This document shows positions 24,691 through 33,591 of a DNA stretch of 64,000 nt, one piece after another. The first letter of the stretch is position 1, and each line of letters begins with the position of its first letter. The notes below the pieces were generated by a model. It saw only the letters and a program-made list of their open reading frames with translations. It was not told where the DNA came from and did no database searches. The position numbers were made by a program, and so were the translations under genes. Location: positions 124,001 through 188,000 of the forward strand of contig QKMZ01000002.1 in the NCBI GenBank assembly GCA_003242885.1, written 5' to 3'. This DNA comes from Candidatus Melainabacteria bacterium. Its GTDB lineage: Bacteria; Cyanobacteriota; Vampirovibrionia; Obscuribacterales; Obscuribacteraceae.

Positions 24691-25668
24691 CTAAATTCCG
24701 CTGATGACGTGCGGGACGTAGGGCTCTTCGAGCGCGGCAATGTCTTCTTTGCTGAGTTTTTGATCCACGGCTTTCGCTGCGTCTTCGAGGTGGTGCGGTT
24801 TTGTGGCACCAACAATTGGTGCTACGATAGGCGACTTTTGCAGCAGCCATGCAAGAGCAACTTGTGCTCGTGGTGCGTCAAGCCGTTGAGAAACCTCAGT
24901 CAGCTTTTCGACAACCCTGCGATCCGCGTCGACTTGAACCGCGTACAATTTCTTGCCGAACTCGTCTGTTTGAGAGCGTTCTGTTTGGTCGTTCCAGTCG
25001 CGTGTGAGTCGTCCACGCGCGAGAGGGCTCCAAGGAATTACTCCGATACCTTCGTCTTTGCAGAGTGGAAGCATCTCGCGCTCTTCTTCACGATAAATCA
25101 GATTCACGTAATTCTGCATACTGACAAAACGCGTCCAACCATTCTTGTCAGATACGTGAAGTGCTTTCGCAAACTGCCAAGCATACATGCTTGATGCGCC
25201 GATATAGCGCACTTTGCCGGCTTTGACGAGGTCGTGCAAAGCCTCCATTGTTTCTTCAATCGGAGTGGTGGCATCCCACCTATGGATTTGATAGAGGTCT
25301 ATGTAATCAGTGCCGAGTCTGCGTAAACTTTGCTCGACCTCGTGCATTATCGACTTGCGTGAAAGTCCGAGCCCATGCGGTCCTGGGCGCATGCGTCCGT
25401 TGACCTTTGTGGCGATGATTACATCTTCGCGTTTTGCAAAATCCTTCAGTGCTCTGCCGACAATCTCTTCGCTTGTTCCATCGGAATAAACATTGGCTGT
25501 GTCGAAAAAATTGATATCTAGGTCGAGCGCTTGCTTTATGTATTTGCGACTTTCGTCTTCCGGCAAAGTCCAGCTGTGGTTGCCCCTTTCCGGCGCGCCA
25601 AAACTCATGCAGCCGACGCAAATCCGAGAAACTCTTAGTCCGGTGCGTCCGAGATTTGCAAACTCCAT
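24691..25668 (-). CDS. Aldo/keto reductase
   Basis: 325 residues, a full-length NADPH-dependent AKR barrel. The catalytic tetrad can be read as Asp56 and Tyr61 (FFDTANVYSDG), Lys88 (ATKVNG) and His129 (LYQIHRWD). The C-terminal NADPH-binding segment VAPIVGATKPHHLEDAAKA is also standard. Closest to the YajO/voltage-gated-channel-beta-like AKR subgroup by its NLGRTGLRVSRICVGCMSFG opening. The substrate cannot be predicted. It stands alone, convergent with the gene at 24041. Confidence 0.92.
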   Translation of the reverse strand: MEFANLGRTGLRVSRICVGCMSFGAPERGNHSWTLPEDESRKYIKQALDLDINFFDTANVYSDGTSEEIVGRALKDFAKREDVIIATKVNGRMRPGPHGLGLSRKSIMHEVEQSLRRLGTDYIDLYQIHRWDATTPIEETMEALHDLVKAGKVRYIGASSMYAWQFAKALHVSDKNGWTRFVSMQNYVNLIYREEEREMLPLCKDEGIGVIPWSPLARGRLTRDWNDQTERSQTDEFGKKLYAVQVDADRRVVEKLTEVSQRLDAPRAQVALAWLLQKSPIVAPIVGATKPHHLEDAAKAVDQKLSKEDIAALEEPYVPHVISGI

Positions 25669-25792
25669 GCGAGACTCCTTTGGAAAAGCGACGAAACATG
25701 CAGACCGCGCGTTTCGATGCGCTTGGCCCTGTTAACAAGGCCTTGATTCTAGCCTGTTGAAATCTGTTTGGTTGCATGTCCAGATTAAACCG

Positions 25793-25854
25793 GGCGATGC
25801 ATGGCATCGCCTCTACAGCTTCGCTTTATGGCATCGCCTCTACGGCTTCGTTTT
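25793..25854. repeat. Hairpin followed by a 27-bp tandem repeat overlapping a stop codon
   Basis: GGCGATGC/GCATCGCC (25793-25800 with 25804-25811) forms a hairpin. The sequence ATGGCATCGCCTCTAC plus an 11-base tail occurs twice head to tail at 25801-25827 and 25828-25854, matching at 25 of 27 positions. The second copy runs into the 3' end of the gene at 25840-27408, supplying its last codons and stop. Confidence 0.75.
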
Positions 25855-27408
25855 CTTTACTAAGAAAACGCCGACGTCGTCTTTACACTTCACTTCCCAA
25901 TCTTTGCGCTTCGAGAGTACCTGCGCGATCTGCGCTTCGTTAGGGACCATCACCCAAGTGAAGTTTCGCTTGTTGAAAATCTCTTCCCAGTTGTCCTGAG
26001 TCAGCAATATTTTTATGTATTCTTCAATGAATTCTGGCGGCAAGAAGTCTGCCCAGTCATCGATGTACACTGTGCGTTTCAATTTGAAGTAAATATAGCC
26101 GCCCCAGTTATCGTAGTTGAAGCCCAGCCCTGGCGGGTTTTCTTTCTGCAAGCATTCGACAAGCTTCACTGGAATGCGTGTAGGATCGAAGTCTTTGACT
26201 TTGAACATGTCCATCGACAGGAATGCCACGCTCATCGCGACAGTAATGACGCCGTAGATAAGTGCAGGCTTCCAGCCCATTGGCTCGTTGGCTTCGATTT
26301 CCGCTTCTTTCTTTGCCAGCTTCGCAAGTGCCTTTTCTAGCGGCTTTTGTGGTTGTGAAGCCAGAAGTTTTGGTCTCCATAATTCCCAATAAGGACCAAG
26401 AAATGGAATTACCATAAGAGCGCAATAGGGAACAAAGCGCATGCTGACAAAACTAGCCAGGAAGAAAACGCCCATCACCGCTGTTTCATGAAATTTCAAT
26501 CCGCCTTTCGTTTTCCAAATCGCGACGATTGTAATTGCGCCAAGTATTAGGAAGAACCAGGCGCCAACACCGGCGGTGATATCGAATGAACGCCACTCAT
26601 CTGTTTTGCTCAGAACGACGGGATTGGAAATGTATGTCAAAACCGTATTGTAGAACGACAGCCCGCGCGGGTTTATTGCGGTTGCAATAGCGCCGACAAC
26701 TAGGCATGTAAGCAGTTCTGTTGTTCTCTGTTTTGATCTCTCGTCTGGTGAAAACGCTGCCAGTGGCAGATTTTTCCCCAGAAAAGTTTGAACCAATGAA
26801 GCCCCTGCGCTGACAGCCAACATCACAATTCCAACTGTGTAGCTGCCGTGCAAGTTCGCCCAAAAGCACATGACTAGCGCGGTTGCTAGGGCGCGAATCC
26901 AGAGTTTGTGCTCGCTGATGAAAAGCAAATAGTACAAAACGAGAAACGGTAAATAGGTATAAACGTGGCAGCGAGCCGACCAGTGCATGCCGACGGCGGG
27001 CATGACGAGAAGCACTAAGAGCAGTCCGGCGAGCAAACCCATGCCGCGCGCACGAGCCATTTGATAGCTCCACATCAATCCGAGCGCGCCAACGATGCTG
27101 AAGATGAGCACGATGCCGGTCATGCCGTAATGGCTGAATATGGTTCCGCTCGTGATGTCGCCAAGCCAGCAGCGTGTCAGACAGGGGGAGGAATTGAAAA
27201 TTGCCGAGGTGTAGTTGGTCGTCGGTAAAGCGTGATTGGCGAGCCACATCTCACCATTGATGATATGGCGGCAGGTACCTCCATCCCAGAGGAACATGTC
27301 TGGTCGCATGAAAAGCATTCCGCCTAGTAAATAGACGAAGAACCACCCGCCTGATTGCGGGGCAAAAATGCTGAAGAGCGATGTGTTCTTGCTGGTTTCG
27401 GGGGGCAT
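25840..27408 (-). CDS. Polytopic membrane protein, GT-C-like, paralogue of the 703-2292 product
   Basis: 522 residues with ten or more hydrophobic segments. Shared landmarks with the product of 703-2292 are an early DGGTCRHIINGE loop, NPRGLSFYNTVLTYISNPVVLSKTDEWRS in the middle, and C-terminal FNYDNWGGYIYFK with VYIDDWADFLPPEF. The arrangement fits the GT-C glycosyltransferase superfamily, which uses lipid-linked sugar donors; no donor or acceptor can be named. A Lys/Glu-rich cytosolic loop (about 350-375, EKALAKLAKKEAEIEANE) is distinctive. The last codons are formed by the tandem repeat described at 25793-25854. Divergent from the epimerase gene at 27488. Confidence 0.65.
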   Translation of the reverse strand: MPPETSKNTSLFSIFAPQSGGWFFVYLLGGMLFMRPDMFLWDGGTCRHIINGEMWLANHALPTTNYTSAIFNSSPCLTRCWLGDITSGTIFSHYGMTGIVLIFSIVGALGLMWSYQMARARGMGLLAGLLLVLLVMPAVGMHWSARCHVYTYLPFLVLYYLLFISEHKLWIRALATALVMCFWANLHGSYTVGIVMLAVSAGASLVQTFLGKNLPLAAFSPDERSKQRTTELLTCLVVGAIATAINPRGLSFYNTVLTYISNPVVLSKTDEWRSFDITAGVGAWFFLILGAITIVAIWKTKGGLKFHETAVMGVFFLASFVSMRFVPYCALMVIPFLGPYWELWRPKLLASQPQKPLEKALAKLAKKEAEIEANEPMGWKPALIYGVITVAMSVAFLSMDMFKVKDFDPTRIPVKLVECLQKENPPGLGFNYDNWGGYIYFKLKRTVYIDDWADFLPPEFIEEYIKILLTQDNWEEIFNKRNFTWVMVPNEAQIAQVLSKRKDWEVKCKDDVGVFLVKKTKP

Positions 27409-27487
27409 GCAGCAAGAATATCATTCTAAAACGTGAGTTGCTCGTGGATGGTAAGCTTGTTGTCGGGAAACGACTTGGAGCCTTTGC

Positions 27488-28558
27488 ATGAGCGTAATTA
27501 TCGTCACAGGATCGGGAGGGCTGATTGGTTCAGCGGCTGCCGAATACTTTGCCGCCCTGGGGCACGATATCGTCGGTATCGACAATGACATGAGGCAGAA
27601 ATTTTTCGGTCCCGATGCATCGACTGTCTGGAATCGCAAACGGCTTGAGACAAAGCTAGGCAAGCAATATCAGCATTTTGAAATCGACATTCGGGATGTC
27701 AATGGGGTTGGCGATGTCTTTCAGAAATTCGGTAAGAATATTCAAGCGGTGATTCACACTGCCGCGCAGCCATCGCATGATTGGGCGGCAACAGCTCCCG
27801 TCGAAGACTTTACGATTAATGCCAACGGCACCATGAATTTGCTTGAAGCCACGCGCAAAGTTTGCCCGGAGGCTGTTTTTATCTTTACTTCCACCAACAA
27901 AGTTTATGGTGACACTCCCAATCGTTTGCCGCTTGTCGAAATGGAAACGCGCTGGGAAATTGAGTCTTCGCATACTTACTTTGGTGGTATTAGAGAAGAC
28001 ATGTCGGTCGATCATTGCTTGCACAGTTTGTTTGGCGTGTCGAAGCTGGCTGCTGATGAGCTTGTACAAGAGTACGGACGATATTTCGATATGCGCACTG
28101 CTTGTTTTCGTGGCGGCTGTCTTACTGGACCCAATCATTCAGGCGCTGAGCTGCACGGCTTTCTCGCATACTTGATGCGCTGTGCTGTCACAGGTAAGTC
28201 GTACAAAATTTACGGCTACAAAGGCAAGCAAGTGCGGGACAACATCCACAATGATGACCTTGTGCGTGCCTTTCACGAAGTAATCAAAGATCCAAAGGTT
28301 GCACGTGTGTATAACATCGGTGGCGGGCGCATTAGCAACTGTTCGATGCTGGAAGCAATTACGCTATGTGAAGAAATTACAGGCAAGAAGCTCGATGCGA
28401 CGTATGTCGATGACTCACGCATTGGAGATCACATCTGGTGGATCAGCGACAACGGCAGATTTATGGCAGATTATCCAAACTGGAAAGTCGAGAAGAACAT
28501 CAAAGACATTCTCACTGAAATTTACAACGTCAACAAAGAGCGTTGGGTAGCTGTTTAG
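27488..28558 (+). CDS. CDP-paratose-2-epimerase-like SDR with Phe in place of the catalytic Tyr
   Basis: 356 residues of the extended SDR family. It opens with [22 protein letters not shown] (NAD-binding Gly-x-x-Gly-x-x-Gly) and has [12 protein letters not shown], strongly reminiscent of CDP-tyvelose/paratose 2-epimerases. The catalytic Tyr-x-x-x-Lys position reads Phe182-Gly-Val-Ser-Lys186. [21 protein letters not shown] and [16 protein letters not shown] follow. Loss of the tyrosine argues that the chemistry differs from normal SDR dehydration or epimerisation, or that it binds the sugar non-classically. First of three plus-strand genes with a second SDR and a GT2; GGAG lies eight bases before the ATG. 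Confidence 0.85.
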   Translation: MSVIIVTGSGGLIGSAAAEYFAALGHDIVGIDNDMRQKFFGPDASTVWNRKRLETKLGKQYQHFEIDIRDVNGVGDVFQKFGKNIQAVIHTAAQPSHDWAATAPVEDFTINANGTMNLLEATRKVCPEAVFIFTSTNKVYGDTPNRLPLVEMETRWEIESSHTYFGGIREDMSVDHCLHSLFGVSKLAADELVQEYGRYFDMRTACFRGGCLTGPNHSGAELHGFLAYLMRCAVTGKSYKIYGYKGKQVRDNIHNDDLVRAFHEVIKDPKVARVYNIGGGRISNCSMLEAITLCEEITGKKLDATYVDDSRIGDHIWWISDNGRFMADYPNWKVEKNIKDILTEIYNVNKERWVAV

Positions 28559-28642
28559 CGTTACGCTTTATCAGGTCATGCGTTTTAATAGAAGCCAATA
28601 TGTGTATGGTAAATAGGCCTGAGTTGGCTTCAGTGGCGGATA

Positions 28643-29710
28643 ATGCGGATTCTCATTTCTGGTATTTGCGGTTTTGTTGGCAGTGCGCTGGCGCGTTATC
28701 TGCTTGAATCCCAGGCTGGCTTGAAGATCTGTGGTTTTGACAACTTTTCGCGAGCCGGTAGCCATCTCAATCGCGATGTTCTTAAAGCTTTGGGTGTTGA
28801 AGTCTTTCACGCCGATGTTCGTTTTGAAAGCGACATGGAGCAAATGCCGGCGGTCGATTGGATTATTGACGCTGCAGCCAATCCTTCCGTCCTCGCTGGT
28901 GTGGATGGTGTTTCCAGCCCGCGGCAGGTGCTTGACTCCAATCTCTACGGCACAATCAATTTGCTTGAAAACGCTCGGCGACACAACTCCGGCTTCATCC
29001 TGCTTTCGAGCAGTCGTGTCTATTCGATAAACGCATTGAAGAAAATTCCGCTGAGGGAAGAGGATTCGGCGTTGGTCTTTGATGGGGCGAAACAGGCTCC
29101 AGTAGGCGCTTCTGCAAAAGGGCTCGCTGAAAGCTTTTCCACTCAGGCACCGATTTCTTTGTACGGCGCCACCAAGCTCGCATCTGAAGTGCTTGCTCTG
29201 GAGTATGCAGAGACTTATAAATTGCCGGTTTTCGTCAATCGGGCTGGTGTCATAGCTGGTGCCGGACAGTTTGGAAAACCAGACCAGGGCATTTTTACTT
29301 ACTGGATCAATTCCTACCTGCGCAAGATGCCGCTCAAATACATAGGCTTCGGCGGTACTGGACATCAATTGCGCGATGCGATGCATCCTAAAGACCTTGC
29401 GCTATTGGTCAGAAACCAAATGAGCAAATCGGGAAGTGGTCAGAACGACGTCATCAACGTAGGCGGCGGCTCGGATAATGCGATGTCGCTAAAGCAGCTT
29501 TCTGATTGGTGTGAGAAACGTTTTGGAGCGCATACGGTTGATTCAGTGAAAGAAGACCGTCAGCTGGACATTCCCTGGGTCGTGATGGACAGTTCTCTTG
29601 CGCAACGCACAATTGGATTTGAAATTACAATGAAGCTTCCAGAGATTTTGGAAGAAATTGCGCAGCATGCTGAAGCTCATCCTGACTGGCTTAAGGTGTC
29701 AGGCGCATGA
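28643..29710 (+). CDS. CDP-paratose-2-epimerase-like SDR with intact active site
   Basis: 355 residues. Gly-rich motif GICGFVGSALARYL, acidic NAD-ribose site GFDNFSRAG, SSSRVYSI, and Tyr174-Gly-Ala-Thr-Lys178 as the catalytic pair. The NRAGVIAGAGQFGKPDQGIFTYWI segment matches the substrate loop of CDP-tyvelose-epimerase relatives. Partner of the upstream SDR (85 bp gap) and translationally coupled to the following GT2 gene, whose ATG overlaps this stop as ATGA. The pair plus GT2 looks like a compact module that makes one deoxysugar or modified sugar and hands it to a polyprenyl-phosphate or glycan acceptor. Confidence 0.87.
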   Translation: MRILISGICGFVGSALARYLLESQAGLKICGFDNFSRAGSHLNRDVLKALGVEVFHADVRFESDMEQMPAVDWIIDAAANPSVLAGVDGVSSPRQVLDSNLYGTINLLENARRHNSGFILLSSSRVYSINALKKIPLREEDSALVFDGAKQAPVGASAKGLAESFSTQAPISLYGATKLASEVLALEYAETYKLPVFVNRAGVIAGAGQFGKPDQGIFTYWINSYLRKMPLKYIGFGGTGHQLRDAMHPKDLALLVRNQMSKSGSGQNDVINVGGGSDNAMSLKQLSDWCEKRFGAHTVDSVKEDRQLDIPWVVMDSSLAQRTIGFEITMKLPEILEEIAQHAEAHPDWLKVSGA

Positions 29711-30558
29711 AATCACCAAAGCCGATTCCGAGCACTATTAGAAACATCGCCGTTGTGATTCCTGCTCACAACGAGGAAGGGTGTATCGAGCTGACGGTTA
29801 AACACCTGCATCTCGAGCTGACTACCAATAAGGTTCCGCATCAAATTGTGGTCGTTGATGACGGGAGCACTGATAGTACCTGGCAAATTCTGCTTGGTCT
29901 CGCGAAAGATATTCCGACACTAAAGCCTGTTAAGAATATGGGACCGCACGGCTTCGGTCGTGCGGTCATTTGTGGTTTGCAGAGTTTTGATGCTGACGCT
30001 GTGACGATCATGATGGCAGACAACTCTGATGACGCGAACGATGTTGTCCAGTATTGGCATAAGCTCAACGAAGGCTATGACTGCGTTTTTGGCAGCCGCT
30101 TTATTAAAGGCGGCGGTGTCATCGACTATCCGATTCACAAACTGATCATGAATCGTATGGCAAATCTGTTCGTCAAAATCATGTTCAACATCTCCTACAA
30201 CGATACAACCAACGCATTTAAAGCGTATCGAAAGAGTGTGATAGACGGTTGTGCGCCGTTTATCTCCCCGCATTTCAACCTGACCGTTGAAATTCCACTT
30301 AAGGCTATGGTGCGCGGATTTAGCTGGACGGTGGTGCCGATCACTTGGAGAAATCGCCGTACAGGCATTTCGAAACTCAAGATACAAGAGATGGGCAGTC
30401 GCTATTTGTTCATCTGCCTCTACATTTGGCTTGAGAAGACTTTGACGCGCGATTATCGAGTAAAACCCGATGAGCCTCGAGTCACCTCTGCGCAGGCTCC
30501 GCAAGTGATTGAGCCAGCGAAGGTTGAAAGTACCGAGTCTATTGAATCCAATAACTAG
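29707..30558 (+). CDS. Family 2 glycosyltransferase, dolichol-phosphate-mannose-synthase type
   Basis: 283 residues. GT-A fold with VVIPAHNEEGCIELTV, the nucleotide-binding VVDDGSTDSTWQIL, and the DNSDDANDV acidic triad where DPM1-type enzymes have DADLQ. The later FGSRFIKGGGVIDYPIHKLIMNR and WRNRRTGISKLKI are typical of polyprenyl-phosphate glycosyltransferases. No transmembrane anchor is obvious. It probably moves a sugar from a nucleotide donor to a polyprenyl phosphate, supplying the GT-C enzymes of this region. The start codon overlaps the previous stop by four bases, and the 3' end overlaps the convergent acyltransferase gene by four bases. Confidence 0.9.
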   Translation: MKSPKPIPSTIRNIAVVIPAHNEEGCIELTVKHLHLELTTNKVPHQIVVVDDGSTDSTWQILLGLAKDIPTLKPVKNMGPHGFGRAVICGLQSFDADAVTIMMADNSDDANDVVQYWHKLNEGYDCVFGSRFIKGGGVIDYPIHKLIMNRMANLFVKIMFNISYNDTTNAFKAYRKSVIDGCAPFISPHFNLTVEIPLKAMVRGFSWTVVPITWRNRRTGISKLKIQEMGSRYLFICLYIWLEKTLTRDYRVKPDEPRVTSAQAPQVIEPAKVESTESIESNN

Positions 30559-31667
30559 CCCTTAATGGGAGCTTCTTTCGGTTCTTCAGGTTCTTTCGAA
30601 CCCTCTTGTGCTTTCGAACTTTGCTGTTCTTCCGAGACTTCTGTCTTTTCTGGCTCAGGCGCGCTGATTACGCTAAGGTCGTTTCGGTCTCTACCTCTCA
30701 TCATGAATGGCTTCTCAATGAGATGCCAGCTTGCAAATGCGCAAAGCATTGATACTGGAGTTGATACCAGTGTTAGAACATTTGGATCTGTAATCCCGGC
30801 TTTGAAAAATAATTGCTGAATCGGAAAAGCGTAAAGATAGACGCCATACGACAGATCCGAATACTTGGTAAAAAACACTAGTTTGTTTAGTTCTAACTTT
30901 TTGTTCAATGCAAGAGCGAGTAGAACGTAAGTCCCTGGAATAGGCAAAATCAAGTTAAGGCAGCGCCCAGACACGCTGGCGACGACGACTGCCAGTATTG
31001 AAAGAACGATTAGCTTCCGTGTGAAGCGGACCTTTTGCAAGAACAAATAGAAAAGCACACCGGCGAAAAAGTGCGACCCGAGGCGATTGAATATCTCGCC
31101 TCCAGGACACAACCCGAAAGTAAAAATCACGAATAACGAAATCGCAACCGGTACTTTGACGAGCTTTAGCAAGCCCATCATGGCAAGGATTGCGTACATA
31201 AACTCTTCGTATCTAATCGTCCACAGGGAGCCGTTGATCATTCCCATGTAAGGATTTTTACTGCAAAATGCCGGGCACGGAATTTGCGGATCTTGCAGTG
31301 TAATGGCGCGAAATATCCAGGTAAACACAGATTGATCGGGAAGCACTACTCCGCCCAAAGGTCCGAATACAAAAGCAGAAACCAGAATTGCAGTGATGAA
31401 TCCCGGATAGATGCGTCGAAGTCGCCGCATCAGATATTCTTTGAAACTGCCCGATTTAAACCAACTGCCACAAACCAAAAAACCGCTTATGTTGAGAAAG
31501 CAGTGAACAGCCCATGTTCCACCATCGAGCTGTCCGCGGGTAAACCAAAACACTGGCTCTGTAGCCTGGCTGAGTTTTGTCAGCCAAAAAGAATGCGACC
31601 AAATTACAATCAGGGCGAGACCTAGTCGGATCGTCGAAAAGTTGTCGAGGCGCCTCAGGCTTGGCAT
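30555..31667 (-). CDS. Acyltransferase family 3 (OafA-like) membrane protein
   Basis: 370 residues with about ten TM segments. The family opening LRRLDNFSTIRLGLALIVIWSHSFWL carries the conserved His thought to act in acyl transfer; LMRRLRRIYPGFI is the second hallmark. Such proteins O-acylate sugars of surface polysaccharides on the outer face of the inner membrane. The C-terminal 40 residues are Glu/Pro/Lys-rich (EPEKTEVSEEQQSSKAQEGSK) and cytosolic. It converges with the GT2 gene, overlapping it by four bases. Substrate unknown, but the neighbouring sugar genes fit. Confidence 0.9.
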   Translation of the reverse strand: MPSLRRLDNFSTIRLGLALIVIWSHSFWLTKLSQATEPVFWFTRGQLDGGTWAVHCFLNISGFLVCGSWFKSGSFKEYLMRRLRRIYPGFITAILVSAFVFGPLGGVVLPDQSVFTWIFRAITLQDPQIPCPAFCSKNPYMGMINGSLWTIRYEEFMYAILAMMGLLKLVKVPVAISLFVIFTFGLCPGGEIFNRLGSHFFAGVLFYLFLQKVRFTRKLIVLSILAVVVASVSGRCLNLILPIPGTYVLLALALNKKLELNKLVFFTKYSDLSYGVYLYAFPIQQLFFKAGITDPNVLTLVSTPVSMLCAFASWHLIEKPFMMRGRDRNDLSVISAPEPEKTEVSEEQQSSKAQEGSKEPEEPKEAPIKG

Positions 31668-31754
31668 TTTGTCGAATGATTATCCGCAGGTTTCACGTAG
31701 TAACTGTGTATGTGCCTGTAGCTTTGTACCCGGATGAATGCGCCGCGGCTCCGC

Positions 31755-33485
31755 TCAAGGCTGGGGAAGCTCGTACACGGTGACTCTGGCGAACTCTACC
31801 GCTGCTGGGTAGTCAATCTTCCGAACAACCTTGAACTTGCGATCCATGGCTGCAACCAATTCATCGATTAGCTTCTTTCGAGGCATCTTTGAAGACGAAA
31901 GCAGTTCCAGCTGCTTGTCTGCATCGCGCGACAAAGCTACGAACCTGTAGCCGCTAGAACCCAGATTTTCAATGTGCTTGAGCGTTTCATCTATCAAGTT
32001 GTCCGCCATCCACGGCTTGTCCATGACCGGAATGTTTGCGGGAATCGTAGTATCTTCCCATTTTGCAAAACCGAACAGGCCGATGTTACGCTCTTTTCGA
32101 GCTGCTTCAGGAAGGTAGTAGCCCATCGTTGGTCCGAGCACATCAGGACAAATAACAAAGGCTGTGTTGTCGAACTTTCCTTTGATTGCATCTTCCGCTA
32201 CTGTTTTCAACGCAGAATTCGGCGCTCCGATACGTAAAATCGCGCAGCCAATATTTACTCCCGAGAATGCAATGAGAATTATGGTTAGAGCAGCTTTTGC
32301 AGCTTTTGTAATCGATCCGTCGCTATTCCAGAATGTCAGACTTACAAATGAAGCGAACAAAACCCAGGCGGCCGAACAGAATGGATAAACATATCGGAAA
32401 TAGCCTGCCCACCAGGTTGTGATATATCCCATGACGCAGCACGGAATAATTGTCACGCATGCAAGGACGATCAAAATGTCAACGCTGAGACCAGAACGAG
32501 TTGTTTCGACGTATGCATCTCCAACGGAAGTGGTTTCAACGGATGTGTTAGTCAGTGATGCTTTCCGTAACTTTCGAATCAGGAAAGCAACAAGGAGTAT
32601 TGCCAGCAACACAGGGCCAAAAAAAATGTGCGTGGGAAGTAAATTCATCGAGTTGAAGTAAAAAACTTCGGGAAAGCGGTTCAGGGGTGTTCTATCCAGA
32701 TACAGAGCACCAGAAGTTTGACTCAAAACAGAAGGCAACCAGGGTCCAAACAAAGCGAAAGCGAAGACAAGCGCACCAACGCATTTGCCGTAAGTCTGAA
32801 GGCTATTTTTGCGCACGTTAGTATCACCGGTGCGCAAATAATTTCGCACCAGGATGATCGTGCTCGCCAATCCCAAGCACGGTATCAAAACGCAACCTAC
32901 ATACGCGGTGTAGCACAATGCCGCCGTGGCAAATGCTGCGGTGAAAAATGCAAGGACGCTCGTTTTTTTTGTCGCCTCTCCCTTTTGCAGGACAACATAG
33001 GCGGTCAATGCGATTGTTGAGAACAGCCCCGCAAGTGCATAGCCTCGACATTGCCCTGAAAGAAATATCGCAAGGGGAGACATCGCACAAAACAGTGCAG
33101 ATAGCAGTCCTACGCGCCTGGAATGGCAGACCTTTCCAAGCCAATAGGATGCAGGGATTGTAAGAAGCCCGAAGATAACGGACGGGATTTTTACTGAAAA
33201 ATCCCCACGCCCAAACAGTTTCATCCAGGTGTTGAGAACCACATAGAACAGCGGTGGATGGTAGTCGTCCTGGCGTCCGAAACCATTGGTAATGACAGCA
33301 ACAAAGTTGTCACCAGTGGAGCTGTTTATCGACAAATATTCGTCGAGCCATATTCCCATGCGCAGAGTCGGGTACAGCACAATGAGCGCCACTGTCATCA
33401 GCGCCAGCAAAGCCAGAAGGACTAGGCGAGAACGCTTTGAGTTTGTGTTTTTATCAAAAGACACTTTTGTGCAGGGCCTTGGCAT
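31755..33485 (-). CDS. GT39-like membrane glycosyltransferase
   Basis: About 576 residues from the ATG at 33485; an in-frame ATG at 33689 would overlap the divergent gene at 33592 and add an unrelated tail, so I reject it. The first periplasmic loop holds RMGIWLDEYLSINSSTG with the acidic residues required in PMT/ArnT-type GT-C enzymes, followed by DDYHPPLFYVVLNTWMKLFG. Eleven or so TM segments and a C-terminal soluble domain complete the fold. Members transfer sugars from polyprenyl phosphate to proteins or lipids. It lies among other envelope genes and is divergent from 33592-34689. Confidence 0.85.
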   Translation of the reverse strand: MPRPCTKVSFDKNTNSKRSRLVLLALLALMTVALIVLYPTLRMGIWLDEYLSINSSTGDNFVAVITNGFGRQDDYHPPLFYVVLNTWMKLFGRGDFSVKIPSVIFGLLTIPASYWLGKVCHSRRVGLLSALFCAMSPLAIFLSGQCRGYALAGLFSTIALTAYVVLQKGEATKKTSVLAFFTAAFATAALCYTAYVGCVLIPCLGLASTIILVRNYLRTGDTNVRKNSLQTYGKCVGALVFAFALFGPWLPSVLSQTSGALYLDRTPLNRFPEVFYFNSMNLLPTHIFFGPVLLAILLVAFLIRKLRKASLTNTSVETTSVGDAYVETTRSGLSVDILIVLACVTIIPCCVMGYITTWWAGYFRYVYPFCSAAWVLFASFVSLTFWNSDGSITKAAKAALTIILIAFSGVNIGCAILRIGAPNSALKTVAEDAIKGKFDNTAFVICPDVLGPTMGYYLPEAARKERNIGLFGFAKWEDTTIPANIPVMDKPWMADNLIDETLKHIENLGSSGYRFVALSRDADKQLELLSSSKMPRKKLIDELVAAMDRKFKVVRKIDYPAAVEFARVTVYELPQP

Positions 33486-33591
33486 TCCGGACCATAAGCC
33501 GTCCGGGCAGGGCAATTGGAAGGGGTCTTTGAGTATTTTACATGCCTTGCGGGTATGATCTTGATCTATAGAGCCCTTACTAAAAAGCAAA

